Shown: positions 10,749-22,711, counted from the stretch's first letter. The stretch: 64,000 nt of DNA from Ipomoea triloba (GCF_003576645.1 NC_044930.1:23448101-23512100); one strand, 5' to 3'. A program made the numbers and translations. The notes: generated by a model not told the origin, from the letters alone.

Positions 10749-10945
10749 GGGCGTTTTGGAGAAAGTATTACTTTCTCCAAAACGCTGCTACTTGCAGCGT
10801 TTGGTAACTTGGCGGTTTGGAGCAAATTCGCTGCTCCAAACTGTCATTAACTAAACAAGGTTTTTAGCGCTTTGACTGTGGTCAAAACTCTGAAAACGAC
10901 GGATTCGTCAAAAATTGACGGATCCGTCAATAACTAAACAAGGCC
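10749..10945. mobile_element. Short MITE with a perfect 17-bp-arm hairpin at its left end
   Basis: It begins with a 35-bp near-perfect palindrome at 10,751-10,785 (GCGTTTTGGAGAAAGTA, one central base, then the complement). It carries further GGAGCA/TGCTCC inverted words and ends with AACTAAACAAGGCC; AACTAAACAAGG also occurs internally at about 10,850. No open frame is present. The superfamily and target duplication are uncertain. Confidence 0.5.
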
Positions 10946-11124
10946 TTTAAAATCTTATCTAAACATTATATATATAAGCTTGGACGAGCAGGAACTTGGA
11001 AGGGGCCCTCTAGTTTGGGGTGGGTGTTTTATATATATATTGTGGAGGGAAAATGAAACTAAAAAACATAGCAACATTGTCAAATAAAATTGAAGTGTAA
11101 TTAAAATGATACATACTTCATGAT

Positions 11125-11757
11125 CCACGCTGCTACATTGACTATGGTCCACAGTTTCATTCGATATTTATACACCCAAATATGTGAAACTGTTATTCAG
11201 TTTTATTTTATATACACTATACTTTCATTACAACACAACTACAATATCATTTCGATATAAGTACAATTATATTTCATTAAACAATATTCACTCAAATATG
11301 TGAAACTGTTATTCAGTTTTATTTTATATACACTGCAATTTCCTTTCAACACAACTACAGTTTCCTTTCGATATAACTACAATTTCATTCAATATTATAC
11401 ACTCAAATATGTGAAACTGTTATTCAGTTTCATTTTATATATACTATAGTTTCATTACAACACAACTATAGTATCATTTAGGTATAACTACAGTCTCATT
11501 AGACAATATACACTCAAATATGTGAAACTTTTATTCAGTTTCATTTTATATACATTGCAGTTTCCTTTCAACACAACTACAATTTCATTTCGATATAACT
11601 ACAATTTCATTTGGTAATATAAAAACAAATGTGAGACAATATCATTTGAGTTAAACTGTAATTTCATTTACGGAGCTCCGTTAATATGTGACGACAACTA
11701 TTTCTTACTTAAAAAAGCGGTGTCGTTTTTGGATCATGGTCCACGATATAACGACCG
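11125..11757. mobile_element. Minisatellite-cored Mutator-like element, ends degenerate
   Basis: The right end (ATGGTCCACGATATAACG) matches the ends of the GTGGACC family described at 12,585, and the left side has ATGATCCACG and ATGGTCCACAG. The core is a tandem array (11,165-11,640) of about four units, 111-116 bp apart by the CAAATATGTGAAAC landmark at 11,177, 11,293, 11,404 and 11,515. No target duplication was found, so the outer limits are approximate. Confidence 0.45.
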
Positions 11758-12575
11758 CCACATATCTACCGAATCAATCTATTGCCGTGGTACTTAAGTG
11801 GGCCAAAATAGCTTCCGTAATTTCCCCATATATTATGGTCCAATATTTGTGTAGGCCCAATACGAATGTGGTATGCCCATTTGGGAAGCCCATAAGCCCA
11901 AAATTGCTGCTAATTTTAATTGAGGGCCATAATAGCCAATTTAAAGTGCAAATTTTAAAATATCACATTTTTTAGTTATTGATCTTGATTTATTTTATTT
12001 GTAATTTTCTACTTTAAAAAAATGGTGTGGGTTTCAAAATATGTCATGAAGGATGAAGAATAAAGAACGTTTGGGAAGAATGAATAACATTTGCAAAACA
12101 AATGGGTAATTATATCACGGATCAGCATCCAAATAATATTACGTACAAAATTCATACTCGTAAGGAATATAATTTCTTAACGCAAAACACAAAAAAAATC
12201 AAAACATAAAACACATAACATAGCATTATGGATCCAGCTAGATTGAAAAGACAAGGATACTCGTAAGGTACAAAATTTATTAACACAAAACATAATAAAT
12301 CATGACACAAGAAACATACACATGTTATTTATTTAATTATTGTTCAAATATGATTTAGGTACATAATTAGCGTTCATAGGCATAGAATTTCATAATACAA
12401 GACATAATTAATAATTTGTTCAAAAGGTACATAATTCATACTCTTAAACACATAATTTCATAACGCAAAACACAAAAAAAAAAAAAAATCATAATACAAA
12501 ATCATGCACATGAACCAAGGTACATAATACAATGTAAATCTTGGTCCATCGTACAAGGATCGGATAATTTTACCC
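11758..12575. other. AT-rich spacer
   Basis: No gene is supported. The segment has loosely repeated phrases of the type ACATAATnnCATAACGCAAAACAC between about 12,170 and 12,480, which look like a decayed minisatellite. Confidence 0.4.
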
Positions 12576-12584
12576 CTTAAAATG

Positions 12585-12920
12585 CAGTTGTTATACCGTG
12601 GACCATGGGTCATGGTTGATATTGTAGTTGTGTTGAAAAGATATTGCAGTTTTGTTGAAGGGATACTGCATTTTTGTTGAAAAGGAACTGTAGTTGTGCG
12701 GAACAGAGGCCGTGTCATCCATCTGCAGTTGTGTTGAACGGATACTGCAGTTGTGTTGAAAAGATACTGCTGTTGTGTTGAACGGATACTACAGTTGTGT
12801 TGAACGGATAAACGACCTCTGTTCCGTGCAACTGCAGTTTCCTTTCAACACAACTGCAGTATCAGTTCAACACAACTGAAGTATCAGCTATGATCATTGT
12901 GGTCCACAATATAATTTGCG
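12585..12920. mobile_element. Mutator-like MITE with minisatellite core, 9-bp target duplication
   Basis: Exact duplicates of CTTAAAATG flank the element at 12,576-12,584 and 12,921-12,929. The left end contains TTATACCGTGGACCATGG. The right end, reversed, reads GCAAATTATATTGTGGACC. The core consists of about 22-bp units (GTATCCGTTCAACACAACTG) that run in one orientation in the left part and the other in the right part, switching around the GGAACAGAGG/CCTCTGTTCC pair, so the whole element is roughly palindromic. There is no coding capacity. The 9-bp duplication is the Mutator superfamily hallmark. A close relative lies at 59,676-60,041. Confidence 0.85.
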
Positions 12921-13150
12921 CTTAAAATGTACTCCGTACTTCCGGTGGCAAGTTGTCATATTTTTGGTAAAAAAGGATTGAAACTTACCAAAAAAACAAG
13001 AACATCATATTAAAGTCACAAGTTTGGATAAAAAATGAGAATGCCGTCAAACTCACGACACCAAAAGTAACAAAATTTAAAATTATGTTTACTGATATGA
13101 TAAGATGGATTTGTAATTTATTCATGACGACTTGTATATACGCTGTCATC

Positions 13151-13153
13151 CTT

Positions 13154-13196
<43 letters not shown>
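13151..13196. repeat. Poly-T run
   Basis: About 45 bases are nearly pure T, interrupted by one C. Confidence 0.9.
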
Positions 13197-13197
<1 letters not shown>

Positions 13198-13233
13198 GAA
13201 TCAAATTGGATAGGGGCAACCAAGGAAAAGTAA

Positions 13234-13534
13234 GGGTGTGTTTGGTTGGAGGGTTTAGGCATGAGGAATGGGCATGAAAGTGATTGCTTGTGTTTGGTTG
13301 ATAGGTTTTGTAAATGTTATTATGGGTTTGGAATACCTCATTAATGAGAAAACATATACCCTTATGAAATAAGAGTTTCATCTCCCTTCCTCCTTCCTTC
13401 GCCAACTATTAATAATCATTTCCATTCCACCCAACTACCAAACATGCTAAATATTTTCACCAAAACCTATTACCATTACCAAGTATTTGATACCCATTCC
13501 GATTACGATTCCCATGTGCGAACCAAACACATCC
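13234..13534. mobile_element. Tourist-like (PIF/Harbinger) MITE
   Basis: The ends are GGGTGTGTTTGGTTGG and, reversed, GGATGTGTTTGGTTCG. The element is flanked by TAA on both sides (13,231-13,233 and 13,535-13,537), the 3-bp TWA duplication of PIF/Harbinger elements. Length is 301 bp with no coding capacity. A second member in opposite orientation is at 53,688-53,966. Confidence 0.75.
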
Positions 13535-13599
13535 TAAGTACTACTCTAAGTACTACACACAACCCACCACACACAAGGAGAGCCAAAATAATTTTCGTG

Positions 13600-14800
13600 T
13601 AAATTCTTCTTAAGACAAGGACACCATTATTACTCGAGAGAGTCTATTAGATAGACAGATATCTACTATTTTATACAATAATTCACCCCTTATTTTAATT
13701 GTATTTTCCTTATCCTAGTGAAATTGGAAATTGTTTGTGTGTTATATTGTCCAAGTGTTGAATTATCTACAAGGAACTACAAAGGAGGAATTTTGGAGCA
13801 TTTTGGACAAGTTCTGGAAGAAAAGGGAATTACAAGGAAGAAAGGAAACAAGAATACAAACAAAAGAATTGGAAGTTGCCTAATGGGCCAAGGCCCATCT
13901 ATCTCCTATATATTCTACCTATTCTCTACAATTGAAGGAGGTTCCCGGACAGAGTTCTGAACCCTAGCTTTTAGTTTATATTTCCCTAGCATAGTTTAGA
14001 TTAGTTTCACATTAGATTATTTAATTTCAAGATTGGAATCAAAGATTGAAGATTGGATTTGTTCTTTATCAGTTAAGTTCTCTTATTCCTTTATTACTTT
14101 CTTGCAATGTTTATGGCTATTAATTATTACTTTGCTTTGTTTACTTCAATCATGAGTGAGTAGTTCGTTTATGGGTTTGGATTAGGGATCCATTGTTAAT
14201 CTTGATGTTCGATTTATGATTATTTGCATAAATGGATTGAATCTTTTACCTAGGGTTTATGTTGATTTGGGGATTTCTTTGAACTAGTTATTGGTTTGTG
14301 GCCAGAATTAATTGCTAGTCTAGGAGAGGGATTCATTACAACGACAGTTGGATGGAGACCTCGAGCCTTACCAATTTCAACCTAATTTTCCTGCTATGAA
14401 AGTAGAGGTAATATTAGGGCTTACAATGCTTAGGTGCTTAAGGTTATGATTGATGCATCACGACAGTGGGGCAATCTTAGCCTAATTCTCTTATTGATTA
14501 CGAAAGTAGCTGAGTAGAATTCTTTTGTGCATTGCCCATATATCCCTTGGTTAATTATTCTTTCCCTAATCTTGAGTTTGTTAGAACATCAAGGTTACAA
14601 TCCCCCTAATCTGGCCCATACTTTTATCATACAGTTTACACCTTAATTAATTGCTTTCTTTTGCACAATTCAGTCTTTGTTGCTTGGATTCTATTAATTT
14701 ATATACTCTAGTGCCTGGTAATTCACACAATTACGTGCCATAACCACAATGCTCAGCGGAACGACATTACACCCTTTTTACACTCATCATAGACCTCAGC
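13600..14800 (+). mobile_element. LTR-retrotransposon-like sequence, unclassified
   Basis: No protein is encoded. A promoter-like stretch (GCCCATCTATCTCCTATATATTC, about 13,896-13,918) is followed by a long non-coding leader with phrases such as GACAGTTGGATGGAGACC and GACAGTGGGGCAATC. This layout resembles the LTR plus untranslated leader of large plant retroelements or LARDs. No LTR pair, primer site or target duplication was found, so this is a weak call. Confidence 0.3.
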
Positions 14801-15600
14801 TTACGAGCCTAACTAGTAAAGGATCATAATGTAGTTAATACTATTTTTACTGAAACTCACGTGTATGACCTCGATATGAGAGAGTCACTTCGTCACTTCG
14901 TATCACTAGATCACAAGGTCATTGACTGAATGAGTCTAACTTAAAATAATAGAATAGCAAATAAAGTTGATAAGTGAAATCATGTTGAATTAGGCGCTCG
15001 AATCCCGGTTGTCTTTAGTAATGTCTAGATTCTGCAAATCTATAAATGCAACATTTGCACATTAAAATAAGGGTTGTACATAGTAGTAACAGTTACCGAA
15101 TATTTGTGAAAGTGGGTAACGTGAGAGTAGTGGTAAATCATGTAATTCTCCTAATACATGATGGAGGGGGATCATCAATTGCATTATTTTCAAAGGATAG
15201 AAATTTGAGAATGTGCCGGAGGGTTAGTTTCAACATCCAGAATCATTATTGAAAACTTAATGAGTGATGATGGATATATTGAAAATGGGTTTGGGACAAA
15301 TTGACCTGATGAGAGGTGCAATTCAAGTTGACGTGGGATAGGCCGATTGTGAGGTCAGTCCCAAGCGATCCGACTGCGAGGTCGACATCGAGCAAGTCGA
15401 GCTCGGCCAAGGGGGTCGGCGAGGTCCATGAGCTCGGTTGAGGGCCCAACGAGGTACTTGAGTGAGTAGCACCTTTCCACTCAATTTTGATTTTTTCACA
15501 TGAACAAGGAAGTTATCCTGTATATTGGTTCCAGATCCCACGTGTATGTTGTTTACATCACATGTATATAGAAGGAAACAATCAATCGAAACATTATTAT
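14801..15600. other. Spacer without supported gene
   Basis: Short open frames exist but none has a recognisable domain. A G+C-rich patch at about 15,340-15,460 has repeated GAGGTC and GAGCTCGG words. Confidence 0.4.
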
Positions 15601-15608
15601 AATAAATT

Positions 15609-15689
15609 GTCAAGATGGCTGAGTTGGTCTAAGGTCCTAGTTTTAGGTACTAGTCTAAAAGGGCATGAGTTCAAATCCCATTGTTGACA
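15609..15689 (+). tRNA. tRNA-Leu(UAG)-like sequence, probably a pseudogene or SINE head
   Basis: The sequence folds as a leucine tRNA: acceptor GTCAAGA/TGTTGAC with one G-G mismatch, D arm TGGCTGAGTTGGTCTAAGG, anticodon stem CTAGT/ACTAG with loop TTTAGGT (anticodon TAG), a shortened variable arm, and a T arm with TTCAAAT and one A-C mismatch. There is no intron. The mismatches, the weak variable arm and an A/T-rich tail downstream suggest a decayed gene or the head of a tRNA-derived SINE. A second partial copy of the 5' end (ATAAATTGTTAAGATAGCC) occurs at about 15,791. Confidence 0.45.
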
Positions 15690-15809
15690 AAATGTTTTAT
15701 TAATCTTTTTTTAAAAAAAAAATAAAAATTCAATGATTTAACCATTCTTGACAAATAAATGTATTAATATTCTCTAATTCACATTTTCTGATAAATTGTT
15801 AAGATAGCC

Positions 15810-16440
15810 GTGTTGGAGAATTGTGTGCACATATGACATGTGTTGACATGGTTGGGAAGTCATTCAAATTAGAACCCTTCTTTCCTTAGCCTATTTTTAT
15901 GATCATTATAGCCTATTTGCCCTCACTTTAATGAGGTCATGGAACGTGTAATCCTCACATTCCTATTCCTACGGCTCTCATATGTGGCTGAAAATGAAGC
16001 TTGTTATTGGCTGGCTTGCTATATAAACAGTGATCATCAGTGGGAAATACACGATCAAGAATCTCTTCCCCTCTTTAATTCTTTTGTCTTAGTGTGTGAG
16101 CAAAGTCATGTTCACCTACACTATAGTGGGTGCAAGCTAAGTGTAGCAAGTCTGTGCTGCCAGTCGAAAGCGTGCCAGAATTTCTAACTACTGCACCGTC
16201 ATCGGAAAATCGCTTTTAAGGAAGTGTTTATAAACACGCCACAGACATTTTCAAGTTTCATCTTTCTGTTCAATTTCAAGCTTGCATGCTTTGAAGACAT
16301 TGTTTAAAGTTTCAACAGACACTTGAGCATTAATTGTTTGTTGCATCAAAATTTTAATTAGGGTTTATTTTAAGCATCATTCCTTATTTTCGTACTCAGG
16401 TTAATTAGACTCTGCCCCAAACGTAGGCACTCATTCACTA
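15810..16440 (+). mobile_element. Copia-type LTR, possibly solo
   Basis: The sequence starts TGTTGGAGAATTGTG, has a TATA box TATATAAA at 16,020-16,027, and continues into a leader with TCTGCCCCAAACGTAGGC near 16,411. This resembles the R/U5 part of plant copia (Tork-type) LTRs. No coding region of matching orientation adjoins it, so it is either solo or a broken end. The right limit is uncertain. Confidence 0.4.
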
Positions 16441-16745
16441 TCTTTTCTCTTCATTAGCACAATGTGCATATTCATTTCATTTTCGAATGTGAAATAAGGC
16501 AAGATAATAAGAAGATTGACAAATGGCAATCTCAACTTTGTGTAAACCGGGTGTTTCCATATGAAGGGCGGCCATACATACATACAAGAAAAACACATTG
16601 AGCTCGGCCATGGCGCACTCAAACGGAGACCTTAACTACCTACCCCGATGGGGGCGCCCATTCTGCGCGGAGTAATTATGAGGGAAGCTTAGTATAAAAG
16701 GAGTCCTTTTGTTCTTATTCCCGACATCATCTTGTCTTTCTAGAA
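16441..16745. promoter_or_regulatory. Promoter-like segment with TATA box
   Basis: GTATAAAAGG at about 16,692-16,701 is a good plant TATA box on the plus strand, preceded by G+C-rich sequence. No gene follows within a plausible distance, so it is probably an LTR remnant. Confidence 0.3.
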
Positions 16746-16759
16746 CACAATCAACCTTG

Positions 16760-17482
16760 AATCTCATTACATTGACTATTAATACAAAATATAATCTTAG
16801 TTTTTTTTTTTGGGAATTTATCCAGAAAAAATGTCGTAGAACAGTCTACGTTACTATAGGCTGGCTGTTTTAATTGGAAAAGAAAGAGGAAATCTGTGAC
16901 GTGTGCGAGACACTGCCTTAAAAGTGATTTATCGAGCACCGGTCGCTTTTGACTGGCTAACACAATACAGGTACGAATTAATTTACAATTAATTTGTACT
17001 CAATTGCTCAAACGAAAAGAACAAGAGAAGATAAGGAGTGAATGATTTGGGATGCTTTGAATGCTCTGGGAAGACAGGTATTTATAGCTTCTGAAATAAC
17101 TGTCTTCCCAATGCTAGCCACAAGATTGCGCAAAAAACGCGGAAGTAGAGTTAGTATAGGCCACGAATTGAAGAAACCAATTCGGACTCCACAACATTAA
17201 TTCTGGATGGGAAAATTTGAGGAAATCTCGAAAAAATAAAAGGAACGGGCGCAAAATTTAACACACCAAACCACACATCGCACACGTGCAAGCCGAGCCG
17301 AGCCGAGCCGAGCAGGCGGGCGGCGGCGCGCACGGGGTGTTCCCCTTTTCCTTTCTCTCTATAATATTTCAAGTGCTTCAACCAAGGCGGTATTAAAAAA
17401 AGAGGGAAAAAGTTTTCAACAAAAGCAATGTGAGACAAAGACTACAGAAAAATCTACTTCTTCTTGAATGGGAACTCCAATA
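16760..17482 (-). mobile_element. 3' LTR of the minus-strand copia element (left end approximate)
   Basis: On the minus strand a G-rich polypurine tract (GTGTGGGGGAT, about 17,484-17,494) is followed by TATTGGAGTTCCC, the usual start of copia LTRs with TG changed to TA. The LTR contains a TATA box TATAAATA on the minus strand (17,079-17,086) and a G+C-rich block with GAGCC repeats (17,287-17,335). The left end is not fixed. The open frames across it are not genes. Confidence 0.55.
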
Positions 17483-17759
17483 ATCCCCCACACATTTAAG
17501 TAGGAGTAGAATCGAGTAATGTCTGAGCAGAGCGCGAGAGCTGATCTTAATGTTAGTGATCAAACTTGAACTGACACGTAGTGACTTGAGTAACTTACTA
17601 CACATGAGTGAATTGAATATTGAACTCATTGAGGAGTATGTGTTTTGAACTCGGGTGCACACACCAGTCCTTGTTAGTGTTTATCTGGAGTCATTCTTTG
17701 ACCCTTTTGTGTCTACTTCTTTGTAGTCTATAGATTTATCTCTTTTAGAACATCACATG

Positions 17760-20700
17760 TTCAGTTTCTCAGTGTATATAAGTCTTTTCATAACTGCGTT
17801 TGACCACCACTGTGGTATCCATCATGAATTCCTTACCTCACAAACTTCAAGCCCCATCTCCTTTGACGTGTCAAGGGTGACCTTTCTATTTAGTCCTTTT
17901 GTAAGAGGATCCACAATGTTACTCTCGGACTTCACATATTGTAATGTGATTACTCCATTCACAATTAGTTGGCGTACAAATTCATGTCTGACTCCAAGTA
18001 TCACATCAACTTCCCCAGATCCTTCATGTCAAACTTGTCACATAGAGACTTTTTAGTCTCTTATATTGCATTGATATTAGAGCTAAAGATTAGCATATCA
18101 TCTACATAGATACATATGAGTACAATGCTAGACTCAATCTCCTTCGAGTACAGACAGGCATCTGATCGATTGATCGAGTAGCCTAAGTCTAACAGTGTTT
18201 TATGAAATTTTTCATACCACTGCTTCGGAGCTTGTTTAAGTCCGTACAGAGATTTAATGAGTCTACATACCTTTCTTTCTTGCCTTGGATCAATGCATCC
18301 AGGTGGTTATTCCATATAGATTTCTCACCATTTAGAAACGCGGTTTTTACATCCATTTGATGGACTATCCACTTGTGAGACGATGCTAAGGCAAACAATG
18401 CACGTATTGTAACTATTTTGGTCACTGGTGAGTACGTGCAGATGTAATCTTTACCGAACTTCTGTTTATAGCCCTTGGCTACAAGCCTTGCCTTGAATCG
18501 TTCGATTGACACATCCGGTCTCAATTTTCTTTTGAAAATCCATTTGCAGCCAATTGGTTTAGCCCCTTTGGGCAGATCAACCAACTCCCACGTGTGATTA
18601 GAGTTAATGGAGTCTAATTCAGTTTGTAGGGCTTCTTTCTAGAAAACTGCATCTCGAAGGACTTGGGTTCTTCTTCTAAGATTAGCTGACATACAAACTG
18701 ATCAGAAATTTCATTTATATGATTCAACTCAGTCATGTATGTTATAAAATATGACCCAAAGTTTGTTTCAGTTCTTTGCCTCTTACTTCTCCTCGGCTGA
18801 TCAGGAACATTCTCAATCTGAGAAGTGAGAAGTAACGAGAACTCACTCCTTTGGGATTGTCAGTAGTTTGCTTTAGTGGGAAAATGTGTTCGAAGAACTC
18901 TGTTTCCCGAGCTTCGCACATGGACCTGTTGTCTAGTTACATGAACCTGTATGCAGCAGTGTTTTCCGCATACCCAACAAACACTGCATCTAATCAGGTT
19001 TTTGACCCAAGGTTGGGTCTTTTAAAGGATGGAAGACCTACCTTTGCTAAGCACCCCCACACTTTAAAGTATTTCAGGTTGGGGGCATACCCTTTCCATA
19101 GCTGATACGGGGTTTATATCATACCATTTATGAGGTATTCAGTTTAGAATGTAATTAGTTGTAAGAGCAGCTTCTCCCCATAGTGAGTTTGGAGCACCTG
19201 AGCTAATAAGAAGGGCGTTAATCATTTCATTGAGAGTTCTATTTTTTCTCTCAGCTATGCCATTTTGCTGCGGAGTGTAAGGCATAGTAAATTCATGAAT
19301 AATTCCATATTTTTCACAAAAGGATTTAAGAGACATAGACTCATATTCACCACCCCTATCAAGCCGATGTCTTTTGATTTTTTGATTTTCTACTTCGGTT
19401 TAAAAAATCACAAATTTTTGTTCTACTTCATCTTTTGTTCTTAGCAGATATATTTTAGAAAACTGAGTAAAACCATATATAAAGGAGATATAATATCATT
19501 TTACACCTCTAGTTTCAGTATTTTTTAAATCAGCTATATCAGTGTGAATTAATTCTAAAGCACCTGTAGTGTGATGTTTAGCATTGGAAAAAGGTTTTCT
19601 AGCATACTTCGCTTTAGCACATGCATATTTCAAATTGAGAAAGTGAATCACCTTGCACATTTAACAACATTTTTGTGTTTTTTTTTAACCTGTTCATGCA
19701 TTTGGAATTCACACGTCTTAATTTACCATGCCATACATCAAAAGACACAACAATATAAGCAGAAGCGCCAACACCACTGGCAAGATTATTCATAAAAGTG
19801 TCCATGTTTTTCGAAGTGTACGGAATGAGAGGTAACGCAAACAGCCCCCCCCCCCACGCAGGTAACCCTTCCCCAAATACTCCCATCTGCGAGTCATAAT
19901 CATACGCTTAGACTCAAACACTAATTTGATCCCAGCCCTAACCAACAAGGGCCCTGAGACCAAATTCCTCCGCAGAGAGGGAACATACATCACATTACTC
20001 AAAAACAAATACTTTCCAGAACAGAGTTTGATCTCTACAGTTCCTACACCTCTTACCTCAGACATATTGTCATTCCCCATGAAAACTTGCTCTCTTTGAC
20101 CTTCAGCAATTGCTTGGAAAGTCTTGAAGCACATCCAATTTGAGTAGAAATGACAGGGAAGCTCCAGTGTCAACTATCCACTCTTCAGAGCCTTGCACGA
20201 CATTTGCCTCCTAGGTCACTACAGTTGCCACCACCTCAGCATCATCCAGCAAGTTTGCTTGGTTCCTTGTCTCTTGTTGAGTGCCTTTCTCATCACTTAA
20301 TCCTTTTCGGTAGTAACATTGAGCTAAGCGGTGTCCATGCTTCCCACAGACGAAGCAGCCGCCATCGTTCCCTTACTTCTGGCCTTTGTTGTTTTTGAAT
20401 CGATCGTTGTTGTTCACCTTGAACTCTTTCTTCCAGTTCATGCTCTAGCCTCCACTTCCAGATTTTGACCTATCACCTTTCACACTAGTTTCAATCACAT
20501 TTGCCTTGAATTTTTCAAGGAAAGAAACAGACCTTTGCTTGAGGCGACAAGCCTCCTCTATGTTTAGATGATTGACCAACTGCTCCTAGATGTAATCTTT
20601 GGACTCATGTTTCATCTTGTTTTGAAAATCTACCCACGACTCAGGTAGCTTTTCAACGAGTGCATAGGTCTGAGACATGCTACTTACCAGAATTCCTTTT

Positions 20701-21253
20701 GACATGAGATCAGCAACCAGGTTTTCGTACTCATGAACATGTCCAATGATTGGTTTTGTTTCCACCATCTTGAAGTTGAGCCACTGACCAACTGCATACT
20801 TCCTAGGGAATGCATCATCCGCGCCATATTTCCTTCGCAGAAAGTCCTAAATTCCCTTCGTGGATTTGTAACCAGCATACGATTCTAGCAGAACATCAGA
20901 CATGAAGTGTAGGAGAATACCTCTAACCGTTTTGTTATCTCGTTCATGTTTAGAACGATCAGTCTGTGATTGATCAGGAGAGCTTGAGTTTAATGATTTC
21001 GAATCTGGAGTGTTTGGATCCGGAGTTGTGTCCAGATCGTGATCTAAGCAGCGGTTTGGTTTTGGTTGTCAGCTTTTGACGGTGTAGTGTCGTACAGGTT
21101 CATAGCATCGAGAGGATCGACCTTCAGAATATAGTCAAGCTCAACAACTTCAAAATAGATGAGCATTTTGATAGGCCACCTACAGTAATTGAGACCATTG
21201 AGTGGTTCAATTTTTGACAAATCAGTAGCAGACTTGGTTAGATACGACGACAC
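17760..21253 (-). pseudogene. Ty1/copia gag-pol pseudogene (Tork-like)
   Basis: Read on the minus strand, the parts appear in normal copia order. A gag piece (21,253-20,586) is followed by a zinc knuckle CFVCGKHGHRLAQC (about 20,310-20,360) and a protease-region fragment (20,173-19,790). Next comes an integrase core fragment with YTPQQNGIAERKNR (19,336-19,139), then reverse transcriptase with GCKWIFKRK and ARLVAKGYKQ (18,584-18,189) and the catalytic YVDD (18,097-18,108). The frame then jumps from just after YVDD directly to the C-terminal RNase H segment with YVKSESNIVDPLTKGL (18,004-17,822), so most of RNase H is deleted. Stops and frameshifts separate every part. No 5' LTR or primer site was found: a MITE begins at 21,295. 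Confidence 0.85.
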
Positions 21254-21294
21254 TTTCTTTCGGGAAATTGCTTTAAACTGTTGGGAATTGAATA

Positions 21295-21898
21295 AGGAAA
21301 AATGTATAAATAAGTCATCGAACTATTTGAAAATTAGCAATTAAGACACTGAACTCAAAAAAGCTCCAAAATTAATCCACGGACTTGAAAAAAAGTTGCA
21401 ATTAACATTTTTAACAGGTTATTATCCGGTTGCTACTGATTTGAATTGACACGTGTAATTATATTTTGATAATAGTGAAAAGTATTACGCAAGAGTTAAA
21501 GTGATAAATTTTAATTATCATATTTGAATAATATAATGAAATTTTAAAAAATAATATTTTTTTTGTTTAATAATAATGTAGACAAAGTTTCATAAAATTT
21601 TAATTATATTGTTAACTTTTTCCAAGTTCTTGGATTAATTTAGATTTTTTTTTTAGTTCAATGGCTTGATTGCTGTTTTCTAAATAGTTTGATGGCTTAT
21701 TTGTACCTATTCTCAAAATATGATTACACGTGGAAATCCAAATCAACAGTAATTAGATAGTAACCTGCTAATAAAAATGTTAATTGCAACTTTTTTCTGA
21801 ATTTGTGGATTAATTTGAAGCTTTTTTTTTTTTTTAGTTCAATAACTTAATTGCTAATTCTCAAATAGTTTGATGACTTATTGGTACCTTTTCTCCTG
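21295..21898. mobile_element. Inverted-repeat MITE, about 600 bp
   Basis: The left arm, with AATAAGTCATCGAACTATTTG and later GTTGCAATTAACATTTTTA, is repeated in reverse complement in the right arm over at least 170 bp. An extra partial copy of the right-end sequence lies inside at about 21,650-21,716, suggesting a nested or duplicated end. No coding capacity. Confidence 0.65.
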
Positions 21899-21983
21899 TT
21901 TTAATAATGCGACAATTCCACTTAACAGGCATGCAATTCCATACAATCTTCTATATATATAACAACCTATTACAGCCAAGATA

Positions 21984-22277
21984 TCAGGCAAATATAAAAC
22001 AAGAGAAAAAGACAATTAAGTTAATCGACAAAGGTACATTCGAGAATCTTAAAATGGAGCACTGTCTTATCATGAATAATCTCAATTTAACGTCGGTCAT
22101 GGGATAAGAACTAAGAAGTGGGATTGATGATGATGCCACAAAGGCACAAACAGTCAAACACATGAACAAAGTTGCCAAGCCACTACGGTTAAATAATTGA
22201 TTGATTTGTTCTTTTTGGTACTTAAATTTCTTCCCAAACCAAATTACTCTCCATATGTAATGATACTTTGTTATCAT
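21984..22277 (-). CDS. Small hydrophobic open frame, function unknown
   Basis: A 97-codon frame between two MITEs has hydrophobic segments at about residues 34-52 (GLATLFMCLTVCAFVASS) and at the C terminus. I do not recognise a family, and no promoter or splice context supports it. It may be a chance frame or a relic of a gene fragment. Listed only because its composition is less AT-biased than neighbouring frames. Confidence 0.15.
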   Translation of the reverse strand: MITKYHYIWRVIWFGKKFKYQKEQINQLFNRSGLATLFMCLTVCAFVASSSIPLLSSYPMTDVKLRLFMIRQCSILRFSNVPLSINLIVFFSCFIFA

Positions 22278-22386
22278 TTTGAATAAAGAGTTTATTTTAT
22301 AAAGAGTTTAATTCGGGTGGTGTGATATTAATTTTTTGAGCTGAAAAAGATTTTAAAGTAATATTCAACATACATACTAACTTATA

Positions 22387-22711
22387 CAACACGTTTGGTT
22401 CACGGAATGAATTTTGAGGTAATAGGAATGGTATTTCATAAGGAATGGAATAGGCAAGGAATAGCTATGAGCGTAACAAATTTTAGCTTTAAAAAAGGGT
22501 AAAAAAGAAATTATAATCAAATACCTATTCCCGACCTCTCAGGAATAGGTTAATACCGGAGGGCCCTGGTAATAGCTATTACCCTTGCTAGGGTAATAGC
22601 TCATTCCCAGGAACAATGTTCCTTGGAATACAAATGCGAACTAAACAACGGAATAGATTATTACTGGGAATGCTATGTCATTCCCTACCTATTCCGTGAA
22701 CCAAATAGCCC
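22387..22711. mobile_element. MITE of the GTTTGGTTCACGGAAT family
   Basis: The ends carry GTTTGGTTCACGGAAT and, reversed, ATTTGGTTCACGGAAT. The interior is rich in GGAATAG/CTATTCC words. It is the same family as the larger element at 32,222-37,564. The target duplication is not clear. Confidence 0.6.

Noticed and set aside
11165..11640. Regularly spaced repeats resembling a CRISPR array
   Set aside because: These are contiguous tandem minisatellite units in plant nuclear DNA without unique spacers or cas genes.
13118..13405. 95-codon minus-strand frame with poly-Lys
   Set aside because: It consists of the poly-T tract and the adjoining Tourist MITE.
17151..17438. 95-codon minus-strand frame with many Arg and Ala
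   Set aside because: It lies wholly in the copia LTR; its G+C-rich part is a GAGCC simple repeat.
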